Shown here: positions 1-11,620 of the stretch, piece by piece
Position numbering within the stretch: the first letter of the stretch is position 1
How the letters are laid out: the number at the start of each line of letters is the position of its first letter
DNA from: Whalleya microplaca
Taxonomy: Eukaryota > Ascomycota > Sordariomycetes > Xylariales > Xylariaceae
Length of the DNA: 64,000 nt
Assembly: GCA_022497155.1 (NCBI GenBank)
Contig: MU385712.1
Location: 557,765 to 621,764, forward strand
Direction: 5' to 3'
Made by a program: the position numbers and the translations under genes
The notes under the pieces: generated by a model
Database searches by the model: none
What the model saw: only the letters and a program-made list of their open reading frames with translations
What the model was told of the DNA's origin: nothing

Positions 1-1118
1 GGTAACTGAGGTTAGTGCCATCCTTCTCAACGGGTTCCCTCTCAGCGGTCAACTCTCCTGGTTCACGACTGGCAGCCAATTCCGAGGGCGGCCAGTTGAC
101 CTGTACAGGTGTGTGCGATGGTACCCAGGCCTTTGTAACTTCATACACCGCACTCTCGTCGCCTTGTGTGTTACTTGCACTTTGAGCCGCCAGCTTCTTC
201 CGCCGGCGGCTAAAGAGCATGTATGCGATCGCGCTGGCCAGTGCCAGCACACCTATCCCTCCGGCGACGCCTATACCTGCTGCCGCACCAGGACTCAGTC
301 CGCTGCTATTCGGCAGTGGTGACGTTGTGGGCGTTGAAGCTGCCGTTTCCGCTATGCTTGACGTAGCTGACGACGTAGTTGATGTTGATACCGCAGTAAA
401 CCAAGGCGGGCGTCCCCACGATTCCCCAGTTGCCCAAGGAGGCCTGCCCGTCCACGCATCAGTGCTCGCCCCATCGGTCGTTGTGGTGACGGCGTTTTCA
501 ACTATAATACCATATGCCATTATTGTCTGCGATGGCGTCACCGTCATTTCTTCGCAAGACGTTTCCGTCCCTGCCAGCGTGCCGTCGATACTTGTGAAGC
601 ACGTCTGTAGTTGTGTGTTGATAACGCTATTGCACCTAAGTGTTGATCCCCACACGTAATCATAGCTATTTGATTCTGAGGCGCAGACATAATTGCCTTC
701 TCTGGGAGCTATTTAGTACATCGGTGCTGCTTATGGTTCCTGCCTAGAAGGGGAAACTCACGGACAGCACACCGCACGCGACATTATCGAAGCACCGCTA
801 CCTGTCAATGAACCGCATGCTTGTGTGTAACCTCCGGGGCAAACACCAGGCCTATAGTATTGGCTCTGATAGGGCGAGTAGTTAGCGGGAAAGCATGATG
901 ATTGGTAAGGCTTCCCACTGACCACAAACGGGAGTCAGCATTTATGTCTTCTAGATAAGATTGGGAAATTCCGCTGTCCACTGTTAAGAAAGGACAGAAT
1001 ATTCGGATACGTACTGAAGCCAGTAGAATGTTGACGCTGTGTTCACCCAATACAAGGCTGTTGACGCGAGGCAATCGGCCGGAGGTGTAAATGACGTTGT
1101 TAGAGGGCCCAGCGACAT
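1..1118 (-). CDS. Cys-rich single-pass membrane protein, C-terminus cut by window edge
   Basis: Three exons read on the minus strand: 1118-1015, 917-762 and 701-1, with introns 1014-918 (GTACGT donor) and 761-702 (GTGAGT donor, TACTAAA branch site just upstream of the AG). Phase is kept throughout. The protein opens MSLGPLTTSFTPPADC and continues with a Cys-rich ectodomain (motifs GVCPGGYTQAC, CCPEGNYVCAS, LRCNSV, LQTCF). A Ser/Thr-rich stalk and one membrane helix follow (core GVAGGIGVLALASAIAYMLF), then a basic stop-transfer RRRKK and a cytoplasmic tail that runs off the window. No N-terminal signal peptide is visible. This layout is common in Sordariomycete surface proteins of unknown function; a sensor or cell-wall anchor role is inference. 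The reading frame and introns are well supported, the function is not. Confidence 0.8.
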
Positions 1119-3601
1119 TGTCGGTGTTGCTCTTTAGGCGAAAATAGGATCCAGCAAATCTTCACTTATGATATCTGCCATTAATTTTATCAATTATACT
1201 TCCAGCCGCTCCAGAGCAGTGACTTGAATGCTAAGTCAGATCGAATAAAGAGGCAAATCCGGGGACCAAAAGGTACCAATCGAGAACTGGGCTATGGCGC
1301 GCCATGATATCCTTTTTAAATGATTCTTGCGCTTCCAATGACCAGCCTAAATATTACCGGTCTCGATGCTCATGTCGCAGATAGCATGCATGAGCCGCAT
1401 GTGTCTCATTTAGGGTGTCTTGCTCACACATTTACCAGACTCAAAATGCTGTAATTGCCTGTAATCAAGCCCCCGTCTCGCGATAGAAGTTTAGCGGCGA
1501 AGGATCTGACTAGCCGCCGATGGTTGCACCCAACCAGCAGGTGGTCAGCAAGCTGTCCGCGGGGGGCGGAGGCACCTATTGGAGGGCCGGCAATCACCAA
1601 CGTCGCATTCGGTACTGAAATCGAGGCAATTCATTCAAAGCTACGGGACCGACCTGATTCTTGTCTTGAGGGACGGCCGGTACATTTATTAGCGAAAATA
1701 AAAGTATAAAATCTGTATCGGCACCGAAGCGATCCACCTATGGCTCGGCCCGCTCCCTAAGAGGAATGAGGGGAGACTGGGGAACCCTAGTTAAACTCGT
1801 ACTGAAACTTGGCTTAGATGTCAACTTGACAGGGTGCTTTCGGTTGCTATAAGATGGTAGTGAGACCCAGCGAGGGAGGAAGGGAGAGTTGCAGAACTAG
1901 AGATTGCCCAAAGAACTTAAAAATAAGCAGTGAGAATAGGGTCGTAATATTGATACTACACCGGATGACCCGATTCGCTAGCTGCTTTATTAGAGGGTTC
2001 TTCGCTTATGTAGGCAACCGACCCCATCATTTTGATAGGTTTGACAAGCGACTTTTGTGCCAAACGGCTGGAGCGTGAACTTCATGGCGCAGTGATATCA
2101 GTGATCTAGCGTAAGGCTCTTGCTATGCGAAACGATTGAAATTTTAATATACGTTGACTAGTTTCTAATTGAGTAGAAGCCTGCGGATTTTGGGACACGC
2201 GTCCACACAATCTATATTTATTCACTGGAAGTGTTCACTTGATATCTGCGTGCAACCATGCCAGTGTACAGGATCTCCTTGCATGGTTACAGTTGCACAG
2301 CCGATAGGTTGCATACTAGTACCTTACTTTGTGTCACTTGCGAGATAGGGCCGCCGAGCTACTTCACCGGTCCCGAGACAATGCATCAAGAAATATGTGA
2401 GATCAAGAAACAAGAAACGGAATTGTTGATCTGCTTTGATATCGTCTTATGATAGTTGAGGACCCTGGAACGAATATAAGGCCTCCAGTGTCTCTATTCT
2501 GAGGTATGTTGTAGCAATTGGGGGTCCAGCGCATTATATGGACCGCCGGTTCTGTTGGAAAAAGTGCACCAACTCACAGGCACCTAAAAGGTCATTGAGG
2601 AGTACCTGGTCTATCTACCATGAACTTTAACCTCCTTACCAACATGAATAACTATGGTGTTCTATTGAGGTTACGAAAGGAAAATATATATCGGCCTACA
2701 GCATGTACGGGTAATTATTGTGTCTTTTATACTTAAACAGCCGAGTAATTGAACTTTAACGCCATCCCGAACTTCTAGCCTTGCACATATTTCGACATTG
2801 CACTATTAAGACTTACGACCTATTGCTAGCTATTGATCTTCTGATATAAAGGCTACCTGTGTATTAGTACTTGAATATTCTACCATCTAACCCCCGTAGC
2901 TTATACACTTACATGGTACTTGAAATATTTTATTCCTTTTCTCGTGTCTGGAGCTATTCGTACAGCTTATTGGAACAAGTACCAGTTACGGATGGCGTGG
3001 ATTCGTTCGTACATACCGAAAAGCACAATTAATACTCCTGTGTGGCGTACATACGAGTAGTTCCGCAAGTACACCTTAATATAATAGTACGTTAATATGG
3101 ATAGAAGAACCTGCCTATGCTATTTTTTAATAACAGCACCGAGTAACATTTGATTAATTACACTTCGTTAAAAATCCTAAAGCCTCTAACAAAAGTGCAT
3201 TACAGAAGTTGAAGTTTTTGTATTGGGGTGGAGGTCTCTGCTAAGCTGTGTGAGAAATGTCAACTGGTACGTATTTATTCCTCAAGCATGTGACTATCCC
3301 ACATAATTGACGTTGGAGCCACATTTAGCACGGCCACTTGTGGCTAGCCTTTGCACTAACCCAAGAGCTCCTGTTATAGCTCTTTGGAAGCTATTTCCAA
3401 TTGACTGCATATATGTATTTTCCAGGATTATATTCTATTAAGGGAATGCTGGACGTACTCTGCAGTAGGGATTGGTTATCTGCAAGTCCTGCCGAGTTTC
3501 GTGTTTCGACTTCTAATTCTTCATTTTTTCACTCTCGGACACTTCCCCTCATCGTCCCTATTGATCATCAAGATCGTCCGCATCCTTGATATTTTGCAAA
3601 T
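1119..3601. other. Intergenic, no gene recognised
   Basis: About 2.5 kb between the divergent membrane-protein and ATPase genes, becoming AT-rich toward 2500-3400. Short open frames occur but none starts well, shows splice-consistent extension or resembles a known family. The last few hundred bases should hold the promoter and leader of the ATPase gene. Confidence 0.6.
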
Positions 3602-6600
3602 ATGGCATGTGGTTCAGGCTGTTGTGGGCCACCTGCTTCTCCAGCTGTCTCAGCTCAGGTCCAGGCTCAGTCTCAGACATCGTCCTCGGCTCCGGCCCCG
3701 GCCCCGGCTTCGTCTCCGGCTTCGGCGAAACAGCAAACTGTTGATGAGAAATGCCAGGACGAATGCTGTGCAGATGATGATGTTGCTTCTTGCCAAGATG
3801 ACTGTTGCGGTCCGGAGGAATCGAAGGCCAGCAACGCCAGCGACTGCTGCAAGTCTGTCGACAGGACCGATGACTGCTGTGCGCCCCAAGCCGACAATGT
3901 CGGAGATGGTTGCAAGGCTACCTGCTGTGCTACTTCCGCTGAAGTCATCCAAAGCGATAGTAAGGATGCTTGCTGTGCTCCTCCTGCGGTAGCTGAAGAC
4001 AGCTGCAAGGATAATTGTTGTGCTCCCCCCACCGCAACTGAAGACAGTTGCAAGGATTCTTGTTGCGCTCCCCCCGTCGAGGATGATGACAATTGCGAGG
4101 ATGCTTGTTGCGCAGCTCCTAACTTGGCCGCTTCAGACCCCAACGAGCCGGATTGCTGCAAGGGAAAATCCTCGCCCTGCTGCGACGCATCGTGCTTGGA
4201 ACGCCTAGCCCGTCGCTCTTGCGAGAACGATAAACTATCAAGCTCTTCTCAATGTAGTGGTAAGAACGAGGACGGCAAGCCATGCAGTAAGCACACTCGT
4301 ACCACACGCGAGCGTTATGCTGCTAAGCTAGAGGCACTTGGGTGCATTTGCCGTGCTCTACTAGCTCTCGGACAAGAGTCGTGCTGTGCACCTAAAGAGC
4401 AATCATCGGTCACAAAAAGACGAAGCTCTGGAAAGGCGCGTGCCTCAGTCGACTCTTGTTGTGCCGCCACTACCACCTCTACCCGTACCTGCAACAAATC
4501 AACTGTCAAGAAGCGACGTTCCAAGGACAGTTGCAGTCGGCCCACGTCGAAGCTAGTAGACGATGCCGATTCATGTGCTGGTGGTGACTGTTGTGACGAA
4601 AAGAAGGTGTCAAAAGCGACTGATGCAGTTAAGGCCATCTCTCATGATACGGCTACCATCGTTGACCTCGAACGGGGAACTACCGGCTCCGAGCATGTTA
4701 TCTTCAGCGTTTCAGGCATGACTTGTACTGGCTGCGAAACTAAACTGAGTCGCTCCCTCGCCGTTGTCCCAGGGATTAAGAATCTGAAGACCAGCTTGGT
4801 TCTATCCAGAGCTGAATTTGACATTAATCTTGCCACCACCTCCCCAACAGAGGTCATGAAGCACCTTGAAAGAACTACGGAGTTCAAATGCGAGAGGATC
4901 ACCAACCAAGGCTCATTCATCGATATCATCCCGCCGGGCAACCCCCAAGAGTTCATTGAGCAGGATTATCCAGTTGGCGTCTCAGAGATGACTCTTGTGG
5001 ACAAGAATATTGTTCGAGTGGCTTTTGATGCTAAGATTATCGGTGCTAGAGATCTCCTCACCCACGGCTTTGGGAAAGAAACTCCGTTGAAGCTCGCTCC
5101 TCTACAGGTGGATCCAACGGTTGAGGTGGGAAGCAGGCATGTTCGCCACGTCGGCTACATGACCATCCTGTCGGCAATCCTGACTATTCCAGTCCTTGTT
5201 CTAGCTTGGGCACCACTTCCTGAGCATGAAATTGCCTACGGATCTGCCTCTCTGGCGCTAGCTACTATCATTCAAGTCGTAATAGCTGGACCGTTCTATC
5301 CGAAATGCTTCAAGGCTCTGATCTTCTCTCGTGTTATAGAGATGGATCTTCTCATTGTACTCAGCACTACGACGGCTTACGTCTTTTCTGTCGTGGCGTT
5401 CGGGTACCTTGTTTCCGGACACCCTTTATCAACCGGCGAATTCTTCGAAACAAGTACACTCCTAGTTACTCTGATAATGGTTGGTCGTTACGTGGGTGCT
5501 CTAGCACGCCAGAAGGCTGTTGAATCCATTTCCGTACGCTCTTTACAGACACCAACGGCCACACTCGTAGGAGATGATGGCGAGACTGAGATTGACGCGC
5601 GCCTACTTCAATACGGAGACCAATTCAAAGTAGCCCCTGAATCACGTGTACCGACTGATGGTACCGTTGTATCGGGCGAGTCAGAAGTGGACGAGTCTAT
5701 GATAACCGGCGAATCAAGGCCGGTAGAGAAGAGAGTCAAATCGACCGTTGTCGCTGGCTCTGTCAATGGCTCCGGAGCTTTGGTCGTGCGCTTGACGCGC
5801 TTGCCTGGAGAGAATACTATAAGCAATATCGCGCTTATGGTCGATGAAGCTAAGCTATCCAAACCTAAAATGCAGGATCTCGCGGACAAAGTCGCGAGTT
5901 ATTTTGTACCAGTGGTGCTTTGCCTGACTGCTATCACCTTTGTCATATGGATTGCCATAGGCGTGGCTGTGAGAAAACAATCAGGATCGGAAGCTGTGGT
6001 TAACGCGATCACCTATGCGATTACTGTCCTTATTGTTTCTTGCCCGTGTGCCATCGGCTTGGCAGTTCCAATGGTAGTCGTCATTTCATCCGGTGTAGCA
6101 GCAGACAAAGGCATTATTTTCAAGAGCGCAGAAAGCATTGAAATGGCTTACAAGACCTCCCACGTTGTCTTTGACAAGACAGGGACACTTACGCAGGGGA
6201 AGCTCACTGTAGCAGTGGAAGATTGGGCAGCAGGTGGCCGAGATGAATCGACTGCCAGTCTTCTTCTAGGCCTCGTCGGCAGCAACAAGCATCCAGTATC
6301 CACTGCGGTAGCCTCTCACCTCAAACGGGACTTATTCGCAGCTACGGATCTCAAAGATGTTAAGAACGTAGTAGGGAAGGGTGTACAAGGTGTAAGTCCT
6401 TCTGGCCACATACTGCGCGCGGGAAACTCTCGCTGGCTTGGCTTGTCATCCGCTCCCCGCGTCAGCACCATTCTGGCAAATGGCTATACCGCTTTCTGCT
6501 TTACAATTAACGGCTCTCTCGCTGCTGCTTTCGGCCTTGAAGACTCACTCCGTCCAGACGCCGTGGCGACAGTTTCCAAACTCCAAGGCCGCGGTATTAC

Positions 6601-7129
6601 CGTATCCCTCATTTCCGGCGACGACGATGGTGCTGTCCGATCAACGGCAGCCCGTCTTAATATCCCTGATGGCCACGTTCGTTCCCGCTGCAGCCCGAGC
6701 GATAAGAAGACCTACATCCAAGACCTCCTGGCCACTACGGCTGTACCCGCAAAGCTCGGCAAGAAGGCGAAACCTCCTGTAGTCATCTTTGTTGGTGACG
6801 GGACTAACGATGCTGTTGCGCTCGCCCAAGCCACCATAGGAATCCACATCAACGAGGGCACGGACGTCGCCCAGTCTGCTGCCGACGTGGTGCTGATGCG
6901 ACCGAATCTCCTGGGCATCGTTACGGCTATCGACACGAGCGAGGCTGCCGTCCACCGCATTATATTCAACTTCGGCTGGAGCTTCGTCTACAACCTGTTT
7001 GCCATCTTGCTAGCGGCGGGAGCGTTCGTGAACGCGCGTATCCCGCCTGAGTTTGCTGGGCTGGGTGAGATCGTGAGCGTGCTCCCCGTCATCGCTGCTG
7101 CGGTGCTGCTCCGCTGGAGCAGGATTTAA
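3602..7129 (+). CDS. Heavy-metal (Cu/Cd) translocating P1B-type ATPase with long Cys-rich N-terminus
   Basis: Single exon, 1175 residues, starting at MACGSGCCGPP. The first ~340 residues are Cys-rich with 15 CC pairs, many in repeats of the form DSCKDxCCAPP. One heavy-metal-associated domain follows (GMTCTGC near residue 372). The P-type ATPase core carries TGES (~702), the metal-selecting membrane motif CPC (~814), the phosphorylation site DKTGT (~857) and the hinge GDGTNDA (~1064), with eight likely membrane helices. All catalytic motifs are intact. CPC places it among monovalent-metal or cadmium pumps. The CC-rich extension recalls Aspergillus CrpA and yeast Pca1, which export Cu or Cd across the plasma membrane and give tolerance. 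Export of Cu/Cd is therefore likely; the exact metal is not decided by sequence alone. Confidence 0.95.
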   Translation: MACGSGCCGPPASPAVSAQVQAQSQTSSSAPAPAPASSPASAKQQTVDEKCQDECCADDDVASCQDDCCGPEESKASNASDCCKSVDRTDDCCAPQADNVGDGCKATCCATSAEVIQSDSKDACCAPPAVAEDSCKDNCCAPPTATEDSCKDSCCAPPVEDDDNCEDACCAAPNLAASDPNEPDCCKGKSSPCCDASCLERLARRSCENDKLSSSSQCSGKNEDGKPCSKHTRTTRERYAAKLEALGCICRALLALGQESCCAPKEQSSVTKRRSSGKARASVDSCCAATTTSTRTCNKSTVKKRRSKDSCSRPTSKLVDDADSCAGGDCCDEKKVSKATDAVKAISHDTATIVDLERGTTGSEHVIFSVSGMTCTGCETKLSRSLAVVPGIKNLKTSLVLSRAEFDINLATTSPTEVMKHLERTTEFKCERITNQGSFIDIIPPGNPQEFIEQDYPVGVSEMTLVDKNIVRVAFDAKIIGARDLLTHGFGKETPLKLAPLQVDPTVEVGSRHVRHVGYMTILSAILTIPVLVLAWAPLPEHEIAYGSASLALATIIQVVIAGPFYPKCFKALIFSRVIEMDLLIVLSTTTAYVFSVVAFGYLVSGHPLSTGEFFETSTLLVTLIMVGRYVGALARQKAVESISVRSLQTPTATLVGDDGETEIDARLLQYGDQFKVAPESRVPTDGTVVSGESEVDESMITGESRPVEKRVKSTVVAGSVNGSGALVVRLTRLPGENTISNIALMVDEAKLSKPKMQDLADKVASYFVPVVLCLTAITFVIWIAIGVAVRKQSGSEAVVNAITYAITVLIVSCPCAIGLAVPMVVVISSGVAADKGIIFKSAESIEMAYKTSHVVFDKTGTLTQGKLTVAVEDWAAGGRDESTASLLLGLVGSNKHPVSTAVASHLKRDLFAATDLKDVKNVVGKGVQGVSPSGHILRAGNSRWLGLSSAPRVSTILANGYTAFCFTINGSLAAAFGLEDSLRPDAVATVSKLQGRGITVSLISGDDDGAVRSTAARLNIPDGHVRSRCSPSDKKTYIQDLLATTAVPAKLGKKAKPPVVIFVGDGTNDAVALAQATIGIHINEGTDVAQSAADVVLMRPNLLGIVTAIDTSEAAVHRIIFNFGWSFVYNLFAILLAAGAFVNARIPPEFAGLGEIVSVLPVIAAAVLLRWSRI

Positions 7130-8505
7130 GCCATCATAACGCGACGAAGGAGGCGATGGACAGTAGGCCTGTGGACTGGGTGAGGGGTGCGTAAGGTATA
7201 AGTGCAATTAGATTCAACATCTTTTTGCAGGTCTTGAGGTACATCATGCTATCTGGGTCTTCAACTAGCTAGTTAGCAGTCGATCAACAAGCCTCGACTA
7301 TTTGTCTTTCTAGATGCCACTAGTTGATAGGGTTAAACAATGGGGTTATAGTCTCGACTTGACGATTTCTCTTTGCGCAATACGACGTAACGCAATACAT
7401 CGGAATGAACTATTCTGTTTTCAAGTTTGTGGTCAGCAGAACTCATGTCCGTATTTATTCACCTCGTGTCTCATAAGGAGATAACCAAAGCCAAATGAAG
7501 AATCAGTGATCATACTGTAATGCTGAATTGGGTCATATTCTCTGGGATCTTTGTTTCATTATTTGCTATTGCTAGACAGTCTAGGCTATGTGACTCTAGC
7601 GGCTGAGAGGCAATGGCAGTTAAAGCCCTTGTTTCAAGTGTAGATGAACAGTAGCAGGGGCGTTGAACCGCACCGAGAGAACAACAACCTGTTCACTCTT
7701 GGTAATTCGTGCGTAGTGTGGATAACTGATAATCGATGATGCACAGGGGTTTCAACCGATAGTAATGCAGCGCTGTGAACAAGAAGACCTAAGTGGATAT
7801 AAAAACAACCGAGGAGGAGGAGGAAGAAGAAGAAGAAGAAGAAACGGGGACAAAAAACAGCAGGAAAAACACCTAAGGAAACAAATATTGAATTGAAACC
7901 ATATTATTTTGAGTATACACGTCGAACTATTGGACTACTGTCTTCTGAGTATTAAGCTTAAACTGGGATTTTAACTTTGAATCATAGGCCATTGAATTTG
8001 CTTCATGGACTATCCCGTAGGGCGGTAGGCTATCGTGTTATTGGCAATAGTATGGTCTTGAACCAGCCTGGCAACTGGTCGATGGGATGGTACAAGCATT
8101 GTCTGGCCCCCCCTAGATACTGTCACCCACGGAGGACCGCTGGACCTTGGGCTTATGATGGCCTGGAGTTCGGGCGAGATAAGTATTGACTGGGGTATGT
8201 TCCCGTCATAGGCCGAGGAACACATAATATAGAGATCCTGATGGGATAGAGGTGAGTGTGCTAAGAATGAGAAGAAGGTGCCCAAGTGATGTATGTCATC
8301 CTGTGGTGGCCAGTGACTGAGGGATGCTCACTAGTTGTATGTTGCGCCAATGAAAATTTAAGAAATATGTTGAGCGAGTTACAATCATTATGTCTTGACT
8401 CGAGAGGGTGGTGTGCTAGGTACAGACCGAGTTAGTATAAAAATCATGACAGAGATAAGTTGATTTACGTGCATGCACGCTGTGTACCAGTAAGCATGAA
8501 AACCA
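7130..8505. other. Intergenic, no gene recognised
   Basis: Downstream flank of the ATPase gene. Apart from a purine microsatellite at 7811-7844 no gene or repeat was recognised. Confidence 0.6.
7811..7844 (+). repeat. Purine trinucleotide microsatellite (GAG/GAA)
   Basis: A run of GAG units passes directly into GAA units on the plus strand. It lies in non-coding sequence. Confidence 0.9.
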
Positions 8506-8880
8506 TCAAATGAAGAGCCAGGGGACAGTATACTTGAACATGCTGCCAAGGTCATACTTTATTTTCAGTGCCAACAGTGTGTCATAGTGCGGACCGTAGA
8601 TCTTTCTATAGCCTGAATCGGCATTGCCCAACAGCGAGACGTACGCCGATGCCATGACATTCTTCGGATCGCTCTCCTCAAGCTCCTTCATGAGCTAGGT
8701 GGCACATTTAGCAGCTTTGATCCCAAGGTCTTTTGTAGGAGTCATAGGTACGAGTTGTAAGATGTGATGCTCAACTCGGGAGCTGAATATTAAAAATTCG
8801 CTCGAAGCTGGCGCCCAGAGCACACGGAAAGAGATCGTGACAATGACAGACGGCGCGCGATAAAGAAGAAGAAAAAGAAG
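8506..8880 (-). pseudogene. C-terminal relic of an FAD-linked (BBE-type) oxidoreductase
   Basis: The minus strand has one continuous frame from about 8880 to 8506 broken by a TAG at 8697-8695. Its end, with YGPHYDTLLALKIKYDLGSMF, matches the berberine-bridge-enzyme C-terminal pattern (Y-G-x-x-Y-x-x-L-x-x-L-K-x-K-Y-D-P-x-x-x-F). Upstream the frame reads through APSVIVTISFRVLWAP and FSSRVEHHILQLVPM, then TPTKDLGIKAA before the stop. No FAD-binding N-terminal half is present; the frame runs into a pyrimidine tract. It is a truncated, non-functional remnant. Assignment to the BBE-containing oxidase family rests mainly on the last 25 residues. Confidence 0.5.
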
Positions 8881-9266
8881 GAAAAGGGGGACAAAGTCGA
8901 CTACTGATTTTATTTAGTAGGAGAGTATTAAAGAAAGCGTAGACATAGTGAAGATCAACGTTTCAATATTCCCGCTTAAACAGGTCAACTTGACAAGCAT
9001 AGTCGTACTAATAATCATAACCTACCACTATAGAATAGTATTTATCCGATATTCAGACTTAAGCATTGATATTATCGTCGATTAACTGGAACTTTTGTAT
9101 GTTGATTTTCGCATACACTAAGAGTATACGTAGTTTAGACGTTCCGCTTAAGACCAGGTTATGAACCTTTTCAAATGAGAATCATCGCCCGAGCATACAC
9201 TTTCCACTTTCTCATAATTTCAACCGAAACATCCATCATCTTCCTATTCCTCAATTTGGTAGAGCT
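8881..9266. other. Intergenic, AT-rich, nothing recognised
   Basis: Short AT-rich spacer between the oxidase relic and the small minus-strand gene. No feature seen. Confidence 0.5.
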
Positions 9267-9548
9267 TCATGCTTTACCTTTACCTTTTTCTTGCTCCCTC
9301 ACCTTCTTCTTGTTGCTTACATCTGTCTCGGCCAACCATTTGAATCTATCTAGCTCAGAGACCATCTCCTTGATCTCTCCCTTTTCCTTATCGTCGGCGC
9401 CTGCGAGAAGGTTGTTGAGAGACGTCTTGTTGTCTTTGACTTTTTCGATAAAGCCATCAATGGTATCAATGTCCATCTTGAACATAACCAGATGTGACAA
9501 GGCCAGATAATCGAACTTGGCCTTGGCAGAGTCGAACGCGGAAGGCAT
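9267..9548 (-). CDS. Small hypothetical protein (93 aa)
   Basis: A single open frame of 93 residues starting MPSAFDSAKAKFDYLALSHL, with a good start context (CAAG before ATG) and a stop 7 codons upstream in frame. It is charged and predicted helical, with a Lys/Glu-rich end (REQEKGKGKA), no signal peptide and no membrane helix. The even amphipathic pattern (DIDTIDGFIEKVKDNKTSLNNLL) looks like a real helical-bundle protein rather than chance. No family recognised. The upstream 5' region has a GTATGT donor-like site (about 9700) and an acceptor (about 9620), so an intron in the leader is possible. Confidence 0.5.
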   Translation of the reverse strand: MPSAFDSAKAKFDYLALSHLVMFKMDIDTIDGFIEKVKDNKTSLNNLLAGADDKEKGEIKEMVSELDRFKWLAETDVSNKKKVREQEKGKGKA

Positions 9549-11620
9549 CTTGATTTGAAGTCTGATTATTTATGCTGATAGTAGAAGATCCTTCTGCCGA
9601 CAGATGCAGATTTTGCACTGGTAGTTGAGGTTTTGGCTGTGGTGAGTTAGAACGTAAGGATTTAAGGAAAGTGTCATTTTATTAGGCACTGACATACCTG
9701 TTTGTGAGTGATATACAGACGCGTGTTTGCTTCCTCTCGCAGAAGGTTGAGTCATATCATATTCCGTAGATTTGACACTGACGTGGGCTGAAGACATTCG
9801 GATTGCTAGTCATAGAACCCTCATCCGATCAGATAATCCCGTGGACACGTTCCTTGGAACCAAGTTGAGTCACAGCTTGAAGTTAGAGAGAAAACACAAA
9901 ACACAATCAGAAAGGGTTGGTGTTATTTCTGTATCATTCTGATGCGCATGATCATTTATGTTGCCTTTCTTATATAGATCATATGAAACTCACTTCAATG
10001 ATCTTTCAATAGATGCTTCCACAATGATAAAGTGTCAAATATGCTTACGTCGCTATTCCCCCCATAATTAAGAACTAAATAAAGTTATATTAGAGATGAC
10101 AAGAACAGAAATTAAATCATATGTCTGAGAGTCATAGGCGGATATTTGCAGTTACTCATCCACACGTATGACTCCGTGGAATGCTACATTGGCTATATAT
10201 TTTAATCCAATCCCCTTTTCTAATCGACGACACTAGTATTGTGCCTCAAGAAAAATCTTGCTCGTGGAGGGCACAAGAATGGGAATGATAGTTGAGGTCG
10301 TACTGGGGAGATACGTGTCCACCGCGGTACAAGTAATCGACGCATTCCGATGGCCGAGTCGCACGGGAAACCCAATTATGTAACGAGATGTTAGATAACG
10401 TATCTAGTTCAGAGTTGTTGCTTTACTCTGCGTGGAAGTACTGCCGTACGAAACAAGTTGCTGTGGTCTTGTGAACTGCAACGCAAGATTCAGTATGTCA
10501 AATCTCGGGGCTATTTCACCGTATGGTATACATTACTGAAGCTCTCGACGCAAACTCAAGAAATTTCCTACATCTTCGAGACATCTTCTATATATTTTGT
10601 TTAGCACTTTAGATATCTTCCCCATTTGTGATACATACGACGCTGCATTCTACAACCGAACATGAGTCTATACAGTAAGAAGCTCACCCATGCTCGGAAA
10701 GACACCCAAGCCCACTTATGAAGTATCCGAAAGAGACCTACAATGAATTGTGGTATGTGAGACTGTGTGTTGTTGTATGTAATCCTCTACAAAGCCCTTA
10801 CTAATGACCTGTGCTGCGGACATGGTAGCATGTGCGCTGTCTGACTAACTACTGTATCCACCTGTGGTTGTATTTCGATGTGTGAATGGTCAGTGGTCCC
10901 TACTATCTAGAAGGAACCACGATGCTATCATTTGGCATCCAAGCACCAAGTCAACTATTTGGTTACTCATTGGTGTGTGGCACATACTCGGGCTCTAGTA
11001 TCTAGCTCCATCATCGCTTGAATCTTCCAAAAAGATAGTTTGCGTGTTCTGCCTTCATGTTTTACCCCTGAAACATCCCGGCGCGATGAGCTCAGCAAAC
11101 CCCCTTATCTCACCCTGGCATATTAGTCCTACATACTAGATCACATGCAAGTGTGTTACTTATTTAGACGCTCTGCTCAAATCTCACTCGGGTTCGTCCT
11201 AGTTACCAAAGCTCCAATCTCAAACAGCACATTGCCGTGTTGGCATCAGCGCTCAAACTAGCATTCGTTCCTAATCTACAACTCCGCTATGCTCTAACAG
11301 CATGTCCTCAGCATACTATCGATAGCTGTTAGGCTTTTATTCAGAAAATCTTGATAGTCTATGATCTGCTTACATATATTAACCTGTTCATGTTCCCCGA
11401 AGGCCAGGGTCCTTGGAGCTTTGGGCATCATTCTCACTGGTCCGATGCTACATGATAGACGCGGGCCTCCTTGCGGAGACAGCGTCCAGTCGTTACAAAT
11501 AGTTACGGAGAATACTAACATGGTATGATTGATTCTCTAAATTCTATGTATCAACCCTCCATAACAGTGACATATACAGCTTTAACCGACCTACACCCCC
11601 TCCACTCCGCCCTCTCCTCC
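9549..11620. other. Intergenic, no gene recognised
   Basis: About 2 kb without a credible gene. A minus-strand open frame at 9570-9797 could be a short upstream exon but could not be joined in phase to the small gene below it. Another at 11294-11521 has no recognisable family. Confidence 0.5.

Noticed and set aside
3673..4161. 162-residue minus-strand open frame over the ATPase N-terminus
   Set aside because: It is the antisense shadow of the Cys-rich repeats; composition is Ser/Gln/Ala repeats mirroring the CC units.
9570..9797. Minus-strand frame with a possible GTATGT donor, as first exon of the small gene
   Set aside because: No acceptor joins it in phase to the 9267-9548 frame.
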